DNA of 5,627 bases from an uncultured Eubacteriales bacterium (GTDB taxonomy: Bacteria; Bacillota; Clostridia; Oscillospirales; Oscillospiraceae): the NCBI GenBank assembly GCA_958427375.1, contig CAUABY010000146.1, forward strand, positions 1-5,627. Direction: 5' to 3'. The notes beneath the pieces are model-generated. The model was not told the DNA's origin, did not search any database, and saw nothing but the letters and a program-made list of their open reading frames with translations. Shown in pieces: positions 1 to 4,408 of this stretch. Every line of letters starts with the position of its first letter. The stretch's first letter is position 1. A program made the translations under genes and the position numbers.

Positions 1-368
1 AGAAGGACGACACCGAGAACGGCGCAGTTGGTGGTGATGAGCGGGAGATAGATGCCCAGCGCGGAGTAGAGGGAGGGAACCATCTTCTTGAGGAACATCT
101 CAACAAACTGCACGAGGGATGCGATAACGAGGATGAACGCGAGGGTCTGAAGGAAGGCCAAGCCGAGCGGCACAAGTATGTACTGGTCGATGACCCAGCA
201 GATTGCGGACGCAAGACCCATAACAAAGGTAACTGCAAGACCCATACCAGCGGCAGTCTCAACCTTGCTGGAGCAGCCGAGGAAGGGGCAGCAGCCAAGG
301 AACTGGGAGAAGATGAAGTTGTTTATCAGTATTGCGCCGAGAGAGATAGAAAGAATCTTGGTAAGCAT
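1..368 (-). CDS. rnfA: RnfA, membrane subunit of the Rnf complex (partial, 3' end cut by window edge)
   Basis: Integral membrane subunit of the ferredoxin:NAD+ oxidoreductase (Rnf). In the family, RnfA and RnfE form an inverted pair that holds an intramembrane 2Fe-2S cluster. The 122 visible residues start MLTKILSISLGAILINNF and contain the family hallmarks: INNFIFSQFLG followed by CPFLG (about residues 15-31), VETAAGMGLAVTFVMG (36-51) and LPLITTNCAVLG (108-119). By alignment from memory with other RnfA proteins, the cluster cysteines are Cys27 and Cys115. At least four hydrophobic segments are visible. Full-length RnfA is about 190 residues, so roughly a third is missing to the left. The ATG shares one base with the rnfE stop (TAATG) and has AAAGGAGG ten bases upstream, which fixes the start. 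Two additional cysteines, Cys26 and Cys32, lie around the first ligand and are unusual. The related NqrE is an alternative, but the neighbours are Rnf-type (RnfC, not NqrA/NqrF). Confidence 0.96.
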   Translation of the reverse strand, partial: MLTKILSISLGAILINNFIFSQFLGCCPFLGCSSKVETAAGMGLAVTFVMGLASAICWVIDQYILVPLGLAFLQTLAFILVIASLVQFVEMFLKKMVPSLYSALGIYLPLITTNCAVLGVVL

Positions 369-1060
369 TACTCTTCAGCCTCCTTTGCTGCTTCTTCGGC
401 AAGCTGTTTTTTCTTTTTGGACTTATTGAGCGCGTACTGCATAATGGCAATCAGAACGCCCAGAGTGAGGAAGCCGCCGAAAGGCATGATGAGGATGGTA
501 GCGCCGAGGTCCTCAGCAAAAATCTGGATGCCTGCGCCGGTGCCGTCAAGAGTGAGGCGGAAGCCGTTGGCGATATCTATGAGACCGCCGCCGAAACGGC
601 CGGAGCCGAGGAACTCACGGATGATGCACATGGCGATGAGAACGAGAGTGTAGCCCAAGCCCTGAGAAACGCCGTCAACCAGAGAGGCGCCAACGGTGTT
701 GTGCTGGCAGAACGCCTCAGCACGGCCGATGATGATGCAGTTAACAACTATCAGCGGGATGAACACGCCCAGAGCCGCGCTCAGTGCGGGGACAAAGGCC
801 TGCAGCAGCAGGTCAACAATGGTAACAAAGCCTGCGATAACAACAACGAAGATGGCCAGACGAATTTCATCCGGGATTATCTTACGCATTGCGGAGATGA
901 CGATGTTGCAGCAGGTGAGGATAATCATAACGGAAAGGCCCATGCCCACGCCGTTGAACAGCGAGGTCGTGATAGCCATAGTGGCGCACATACCGATAAG
1001 CTGGACAAGGACGGGGTTATTGGTAATGAGGCCTTCTTTAAACTGTTTCTTGATATTCAT
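368..1060 (-). CDS. rnfE: RnfE, membrane subunit of the Rnf complex
   Basis: Integral membrane subunit paired with RnfA in the Rnf ion pump. The 230-residue protein has about six hydrophobic segments. Its family signatures are NNPVLVQLIGMCATMA (14-29), VFIPLIVVNCIIIGRAEAF (99-117) and the IIREFLGSGRFGG loop (about 146-158). Cys25 and Cys108 sit where the family has the ligands of the intramembrane 2Fe-2S cluster shared with RnfA. Length is slightly above the usual 195-210, because of a charged tail (about 213-230) rich in Lys, Ala and Glu. The last codons of that tail carry the rnfA ribosome binding site. The gene starts 13 bases after the rnfG stop, with AAGGAGG overlapping that stop and eight bases before the ATG. 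NqrD is the homologous subunit of the Na+-NQR complex, but the operon context makes this RnfE. Confidence 0.97.
   Translation of the reverse strand: MNIKKQFKEGLITNNPVLVQLIGMCATMAITTSLFNGVGMGLSVMIILTCCNIVISAMRKIIPDEIRLAIFVVVIAGFVTIVDLLLQAFVPALSAALGVFIPLIVVNCIIIGRAEAFCQHNTVGASLVDGVSQGLGYTLVLIAMCIIREFLGSGRFGGGLIDIANGFRLTLDGTGAGIQIFAEDLGATILIMPFGGFLTLGVLIAIMQYALNKSKKKKQLAEEAAKEAEE
379..388 (-). promoter_or_regulatory. Ribosome binding site of rnfA inside the rnfE tail
   Basis: On the minus strand the sequence is GCAAAGGAGG, ten bases before the rnfA ATG. It also encodes Ala-Lys-Glu within the rnfE C-terminal tail. The same ten bases recur at the rnfC/rnfD and rnfD/rnfG junctions. Confidence 0.85.
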
Positions 1061-1068
1061 TCAGCTTG

Positions 1069-1075
1069 CCTCCTT
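1069..1075 (-). promoter_or_regulatory. Ribosome binding site of rnfE overlapping the rnfG stop
   Basis: AAGGAGG on the minus strand overlaps the rnfG TAA and lies eight bases before the rnfE ATG. This is the only junction in the operon with a gap (13 bases) rather than a TAATG overlap. Confidence 0.85.
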
Positions 1076-1613
1076 AACCCAAAGCTTTGACAGCCTGAAT
1101 AGCGCCGACCACGCCGCCGGTAACCGCGTTGGAGGTGATTGTGGCAGCAGTGATAGAGTCTATATGTCCGCCGTACTTGGCGAGCTTGACATCCTCGCCC
1201 TCACCGACGAACTGGCCGCGCCACCAATCACCGTAATCAGACGCGGCGGCGGCTTTTGCGCCGAGGCCGGAAGTTTCTGCGTGGGAGATGATGGAGATGC
1301 CGGTGCATTTATAGTCGTTGTCGACACCGACAGCCATGGTGATACCGCCCTGCGCACCGACGAAGGTGGTGGTCACGACATAGCCCTTGTCGTCGGCCTT
1401 GACAATCCTGTCAATGTTCTCGAACGCCGCGGCGTCAAAGTCAACATCTTCATAATTCTCGGCTTCGAGCACGATGGAGTATGCCTTGGCAGTTGCGATG
1501 CGCTCCTGCTCGGCGATTCTGTCCTTGGTGATGTTGTTGATAACACCCAGAATACCGGCGACTACCGCGCAGACCAGAAACAGGACAAGTGTGAGTTTAA
1601 GTACCTTTTTCAT
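1074..1613 (-). CDS. rnfG: RnfG, FMN-carrying electron transfer subunit of the Rnf complex
   Basis: Single-span membrane-anchored flavoprotein that passes electrons within the Rnf complex; in the family its FMN is bound to a threonine through a phosphoester made by ApbE. The 179-residue protein has a positive start (MKKVLK), one membrane segment (about 5-26), then a soluble FMN_bind domain. The conserved HAETSGLGAK stretch lies at 111-120. The flavinylation site is DSITAATITS (152-161), with Thr158 as the expected FMN acceptor. Most relatives have Gly where this protein has Ala156, so the motif is slightly atypical but still fits Dxx(S/T)xAT. The ATG overlaps the rnfD stop by one base (TAATG), with AAAGGAGG seven bases upstream. 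Length is normal for clostridial RnfG. It resembles NqrC, but the neighbours support RnfG. Confidence 0.96.
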   Translation of the reverse strand: MKKVLKLTLVLFLVCAVVAGILGVINNITKDRIAEQERIATAKAYSIVLEAENYEDVDFDAAAFENIDRIVKADDKGYVVTTTFVGAQGGITMAVGVDNDYKCTGISIISHAETSGLGAKAAAASDYGDWWRGQFVGEGEDVKLAKYGGHIDSITAATITSNAVTGGVVGAIQAVKALG

Positions 1614-2659
1614 TATGCGCCCTCCTTTGCAGCGAGCTTGGCAGCCTTCTTGGCGGCTCTCTCAGCGGCAATATCTTCCTTGGACACGCCGAACTGGTGA
1701 CGGATAAAGAGCTTATCAATCGACCATGCGCAGAGGTTCATAATGAGGATACCGTAGGAGACGCCTTCGGGGTAGCTGCCGAAGTAGCGGATGAGCACCG
1801 TTATCGCGCCGATGCCGCAGCCGTAAAGAATCTGGCCGGGCTTGGTGACGGGGCTGGTTGCATAGTCATTTGCCATGAAGAACGCGCCCAGCAGCATACT
1901 GCCGGAGAACACGTTGTAGCCGACCCACTCAAGGCGGGAGAAGCCCTCGTGGCCGAAGATGCCGGTCAGGAGAACGACGGTGGCGATGAAAGAGCAGGGA
2001 ACGTGCCAGGTGATGACCTTGCGCGCGAAGAGGTAGACAACGCCGATCGCCAGTGCAAGGGCGCTGATTTCACCGATGCAGCCGGGCATGTTGCCGAGGA
2101 ACATGTTCTTCATGTTCAGGTACTCAGGCATGGCCTCACCGGTGTAGAGGTAAGTCATGGGAGTGGCCATGGTGGTGCCGTCAACCACGCCCTTGAGGCT
2201 GTTGGGGACGACCCAGGTGGTCATATGGTTTGCATAGGAAGCAATAAGGAAAGCACGGCCGGCCAGCGCGGGGTTGAGGAAGTTCTTGCCGAGGCCGCCG
2301 AAGAGCTGCTTGACTATGACGATGGAGAAGAAGGTGCCAATGATGGGCAGCCACAGTGGGGAGCTTGCGGGCATGGTCATTGCCATGAGGAGGCCCGTGA
2401 GGGCGGCGGAGCAGTCACCAATGGTCTGGGGCTTCTTAAGAAGCTTGCGGTATGCCCACTCAAAGAACACGGCGGACACCATGGAGATTGCGCAGACTGC
2501 CAGAGGATACCAGCCAAACTGGAACACGGCGACTATCAGCGCGGGCATAAGGGCGATGATGACATCGAGCATGATGGTTCTCGTGCCTCTGCCGCTTCTG
2601 ACCTGAGGCTGATACGCCACGTCAAGTACAATTCTATCTTTATTATCGCTTACGCTCAT
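1613..2659 (-). CDS. rnfD: RnfD, FMN-carrying membrane subunit of the Rnf complex
   Basis: Polytopic membrane subunit of Rnf, of the NqrB/RnfD family, thought to take part in ion translocation. The 348-residue protein has many hydrophobic segments, clearly at about 29-48, 52-68, 84-97, 101-118, 196-213, 223-236, 252-264, 275-291 and 302-314. Family signatures are the NPALAGRAFL stretch (129-138), GAFFMANDYATSPVTKPGQ (258-276) and IRYFGSYPEGVSYGILIMN (290-308). The covalent FMN site is DGTTMATPM (160-168) with Thr166 as acceptor; Met164 replaces the Gly found in many relatives. A short Lys/Ala-rich tail (about 333-348) ends the protein, and its codons contain the rnfG ribosome binding site. 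The ATG overlaps the rnfC stop by one base, with AAAGGAGG seven bases upstream, so translation is probably coupled to rnfC. Confidence 0.97.
   Translation of the reverse strand: MSVSDNKDRIVLDVAYQPQVRSGRGTRTIMLDVIIALMPALIVAVFQFGWYPLAVCAISMVSAVFFEWAYRKLLKKPQTIGDCSAALTGLLMAMTMPASSPLWLPIIGTFFSIVIVKQLFGGLGKNFLNPALAGRAFLIASYANHMTTWVVPNSLKGVVDGTTMATPMTYLYTGEAMPEYLNMKNMFLGNMPGCIGEISALALAIGVVYLFARKVITWHVPCSFIATVVLLTGIFGHEGFSRLEWVGYNVFSGSMLLGAFFMANDYATSPVTKPGQILYGCGIGAITVLIRYFGSYPEGVSYGILIMNLCAWSIDKLFIRHQFGVSKEDIAAERAAKKAAKLAAKEGA
1621..1630 (-). promoter_or_regulatory. Ribosome binding site of rnfG inside the rnfD tail
   Basis: GCAAAGGAGG on the minus strand, seven bases before the rnfG ATG. It also codes for Ala-Lys-Glu near the end of RnfD. 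Confidence 0.85.
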
Positions 2660-4023
2660 TATTTAGCCTCCTTTGCCGCTTGTGCCTTTGCAGCTTCAGC
2701 TTCGGCTTTCTGCTTTTCCTTGAAAGCCTTGGCCTGGAACATCAACTTGGCAGTTTTGAACGCGTGGGTCAACGGCATTCTGGCGGGACAGTTGTAAGAG
2801 CAGCTGCCGCACTCGAAGCAGTCGAGGATATGATAGCGCTGCATCATATCGTAATCGCTCTTGCTGTAGTACATGTACATGTACACAGGCTCAAGATTCA
2901 TCGGGCAGACCTCAATGCATTTGCCGCAGCGGATGCAGGTGGGGTGCTCGACATGCTTATCCTCTTCCTCAGTGAAGAACAGGACTCCGGCTGTGCCCTT
3001 GATGGTGGGCGCGTCAAAGCTGGTTGCGCAAAGACCCATCATCGGGCCGCCGAGGACAATCTTGCGCGGGGTCTTGACGAAGCCGCCGCACTGCTCGGCC
3101 AGATAGCCGAATGGAGTGCCGACGCGGGTAAGGCCATTGACAGGCGCCTTAAGAGCGCTGCCAGCCACAGTGACGATACGCTCAATTACAGGCTTGCCCT
3201 CATAGCAGGCCTGATAAATGGCATAGCAGGTACGGGTGCTGACAACGTTTGCGCCAACGCCGGAGGGCAGGCCGCCGGGCTTGACCTCACGGCCGGTGAC
3301 AGCCTTGACCTGCATTTTCTCGCCGCCCTGGGGGTACTTGACTGCCTCAGGTACGATTTCAATGCCGTACTGCTCAGGATGCATGGAGTTGAGCAAATCA
3401 ATAGCGTCCTGCTTATTGACCTCGATACCGTAATAGGCCTTGTCAACGCCGGAGGCAATGCGCACAAGCTCGATGCCCTTGAGAAGCTTCTCAGGGTAGT
3501 TGAGCATAGTGAGATGGTCACCGTTGAGGTAAGGCTCGCACTCGGCGCCGTTGATGACAAGCTTATCGACCTTGCCGAGACCGCCGCGAATCTTGAACGC
3601 GGTCGGGAACATTGCGCCGCCCATACCGACAACGCCGGCTTCGCGCATGCGGTTGAGAATCGCTTCCTGATCCTTCAGCTCAGCCTCGGTGAGAGGAGCG
3701 AGGTCAGTGCAGGGGGTGTCCTGATAATCGTTTTCGATTACCACGGACATAATCATGTCTCCGAGGGGGTGCGGTCTGGGCTCGACAGCCACGACCTTGC
3801 CGGACACGGAGGCGTGTACGGGAGCGGAGACAGGCGCAGGATTCTCACCTACCACCTGACCCATCTTCACATAGTCGCCAACTGCCACGACGGGCTGGTT
3901 GGGTGCGCCTATGTGCTGTGCCATGGGGATGACGACTTGAGGGGGCGGTGCAATCACGGTCATCGGAATTTCCGGTGCCTTCATATAATTCGGATGCACG
4001 CCGCCTTTGAAAGTGTGGGACAT
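2659..4023 (-). CDS. rnfC: RnfC, NAD(H)-interacting iron-sulfur flavoprotein subunit of the Rnf complex
   Basis: Peripheral cytoplasmic subunit that exchanges electrons with NAD+/NADH and resembles the NuoF subunit of complex I. The order in the 454-residue protein is: N-terminal RnfC domain (FKGGVHP at 5-11, then a lipoyl-like barrel to about 98); NADH/FMN-binding Rossmann-like part with GMGGAMFPT (133-141) and NGAECEPYL (158-166); SLBB-like region (about 245-345); and a double 4Fe-4S ferredoxin domain. The cluster cysteines are Cys363, 366, 369, 373 and Cys402, 405, 408, 412, each set ending in Cys-Pro. A Lys/Ala/Glu-rich tail follows (about 430-454). The start is supported by TGAGGTGA seven bases upstream and by the FKGGVHP motif beginning at residue 5. 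It is the first gene of the operon, 71 bases or so downstream of a good promoter on the same strand. All cluster ligands are intact. Confidence 0.98.
   Translation of the reverse strand: MSHTFKGGVHPNYMKAPEIPMTVIAPPPQVVIPMAQHIGAPNQPVVAVGDYVKMGQVVGENPAPVSAPVHASVSGKVVAVEPRPHPLGDMIMSVVIENDYQDTPCTDLAPLTEAELKDQEAILNRMREAGVVGMGGAMFPTAFKIRGGLGKVDKLVINGAECEPYLNGDHLTMLNYPEKLLKGIELVRIASGVDKAYYGIEVNKQDAIDLLNSMHPEQYGIEIVPEAVKYPQGGEKMQVKAVTGREVKPGGLPSGVGANVVSTRTCYAIYQACYEGKPVIERIVTVAGSALKAPVNGLTRVGTPFGYLAEQCGGFVKTPRKIVLGGPMMGLCATSFDAPTIKGTAGVLFFTEEEDKHVEHPTCIRCGKCIEVCPMNLEPVYMYMYYSKSDYDMMQRYHILDCFECGSCSYNCPARMPLTHAFKTAKLMFQAKAFKEKQKAEAEAAKAQAAKEAK
2667..2676 (-). promoter_or_regulatory. Ribosome binding site of rnfD inside the rnfC tail
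   Basis: GCAAAGGAGG on the minus strand, seven bases before the rnfD ATG. It also codes for Ala-Lys-Glu near the end of RnfC. Confidence 0.85.
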
Positions 4024-4030
4024 AGTTGCT

Positions 4031-4038
4031 TCACCTCA
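4031..4038 (-). promoter_or_regulatory. Ribosome binding site of rnfC
   Basis: TGAGGTGA on the minus strand, seven bases before the rnfC ATG. It pairs with the 3' end of 16S rRNA over GAGGTGA and fixes the rnfC start. Confidence 0.85.
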
Positions 4039-4042
4039 TAAA

Positions 4043-4079
4043 GTATTCGCGTGTACTGATTGGTACTCAAATATGTACT
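4043..4079. repeat. Short GTACT repeats in the rnf leader
   Basis: On the plus strand GTACT occurs at 4053-4057, 4063-4067 and 4075-4079, and a variant GTATT at 4043-4047. Start-to-start spacing is 10, 10 and 12 bases, about one helical turn. All copies lie between the predicted rnf transcription start (about 4081) and the rnfC ribosome binding site. They could be an operator array or chance; no known regulator motif is recognised. Confidence 0.4.
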
Positions 4080-4087
4080 ACTTATGA

Positions 4088-4116
4088 ATTTTACCACAAG
4101 ATATCGGCCTTGTCTA
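4088..4116 (-). promoter_or_regulatory. Sigma-A-type promoter of the rnf operon
   Basis: On the minus strand, TAGACA (4111-4116) serves as -35 and TAAAAT (4088-4093) as -10, separated by 17 bases. Each box matches the consensus in five of six bases. A TGG directly before the -10 gives an extended -10 element. The predicted start is near 4081, leaving a leader of about 58 bases before rnfC. Confidence 0.72.
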
Positions 4117-4184
4117 CAAGAAAGGGTTCAATTTTTGTTTATTTTCCAAGATAACTTATTAACACACCTGTCAAATTAGTAGCA

Positions 4185-4240
4185 ATATGCCGAATTTGCA
4201 TTTTAATCAATTTCCAGTTCTCCGCCGCTAATCGGCATAT
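4185..4240. repeat. 9-bp inverted repeat with 38-base spacer
   Basis: ATATGCCGA at 4185-4193 is exactly complementary to TCGGCATAT at 4232-4240. The arms are separated by 38 bases and centred about 47 bases apart. The element lies between the divergent promoters, roughly 70 bases upstream of each -35. It may be a pair of binding sites for a regulator that loops DNA, or the stem of an RNA. No uracil tract follows, so it is not a terminator. Confidence 0.5.
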
Positions 4241-4307
4241 ATTCCCAGCCGCTGCATTTTGAGTTCCTTCTCGTGGGAATTTTCTTTTATTTGTGAGTTT
4301 TTCCCCT

Positions 4308-4335
4308 TTAACATGCGCCGCCCTTATGCTATAAT
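4308..4335 (+). promoter_or_regulatory. Upstream candidate promoter of glgB (P1)
   Basis: TTAACA (4308-4313) as -35 and a perfect TATAAT (4330-4335) as -10, with a 16-base spacer. A TGC directly before the -10 provides an extended -10. The predicted start is near 4342, giving a leader of about 67 bases. Confidence 0.72.
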
Positions 4336-4343
4336 GGTCTTAT

Positions 4344-4360
4344 CTGCCATTGACCGGCAG
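4344..4360. repeat. Inverted repeat CTGCC-N7-GGCAG overlapping the glgB P2 -35
   Basis: CTGCC (4344-4348) and GGCAG (4356-4360) form a perfect 5-bp inverted repeat around a 7-base centre. It begins just after the predicted P1 start and contains the P2 -35 box (TTGACC) at its centre. It could act as an operator or as a small hairpin at the 5' end of the P1 transcript. Confidence 0.4.
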
Positions 4361-4377
4361 AAGTACCCAATTATAAT
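4350..4377 (+). promoter_or_regulatory. Downstream candidate promoter of glgB (P2)
   Basis: TTGACC (4350-4355) as -35 and a perfect TATAAT (4372-4377) as -10, with a 16-base spacer. The predicted start is near 4384, leaving a leader of about 25 bases that still includes the ribosome binding site. It lies fully downstream of P1, so the two could work in tandem. Confidence 0.6.
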
Positions 4378-4379
4378 TG
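4368..4379. repeat. Perfect 12-bp palindrome on the glgB P2 -10
   Basis: CAATTATAATTG is its own reverse complement and contains the P2 -10 box. It could be a regulator site that blocks P2, or a chance result of AT-rich promoter sequence. Confidence 0.45.
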
Positions 4380-4393
4380 AAGCTGTTATTCAT

Positions 4394-4402
4394 AGAGAGG
4401 AG
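4394..4402 (+). promoter_or_regulatory. Ribosome binding site of glgB
   Basis: AGAGAGGAG lies six bases before the ATG at 4409. It decides the glgB start, since the next in-frame ATG is only at codon 32. Confidence 0.85.
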
Positions 4403-4408
4403 CGCAAC

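Larger units (their letters stand above)
4024..4408. other. Divergent rnf/glgB intergenic region
   Basis: A 385-bp gene-free stretch between the rnfC and glgB starts, clearly richer in A and T than the flanking genes. It contains the rnf promoter near its left end and two candidate glgB promoters near its right end. Between them, about 4117-4307, there is a 9-bp inverted repeat with a 38-base spacer and otherwise nothing I can identify. No terminator is expected between divergent genes and none is evident. No small ORF with a convincing ribosome binding site was seen. Confidence 0.8.

Noticed and set aside
696..1700. Open frame of 334 codons on the plus strand, antisense to rnfG and part of rnfE
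   Set aside because: It spans two real genes on the other strand and crosses their junction without any supporting signal.
1697..2797. Open frame of 366 codons on the plus strand, antisense to rnfD
   Set aside because: Same codon-bias shadow effect; RnfD on the other strand has clear family motifs and membrane segments, while this product is very hydrophilic and matches no family I know.
2870..2885. Alternating ACATGTACATGTAC tract, a possible palindromic site
   Set aside because: It lies inside rnfC and is explained by the codons of a Tyr-Met-Tyr-Met-Tyr stretch between the two iron-sulfur motifs.
2680..4041. Open frame of 453 codons on the plus strand, antisense to almost all of rnfC
   Set aside because: It mirrors the well-supported rnfC gene, has no convincing ribosome binding site, and its composition (rich in His, Ala, Asp, Gly) is typical of the reverse strand of a GC-biased gene.
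4275..4304. GGGAA...TTCCC inverted repeat near T-rich sequence, a possible terminator
   Set aside because: The stem is only five pairs with a loop of about 20 bases, and no gene ends upstream of it on either strand.
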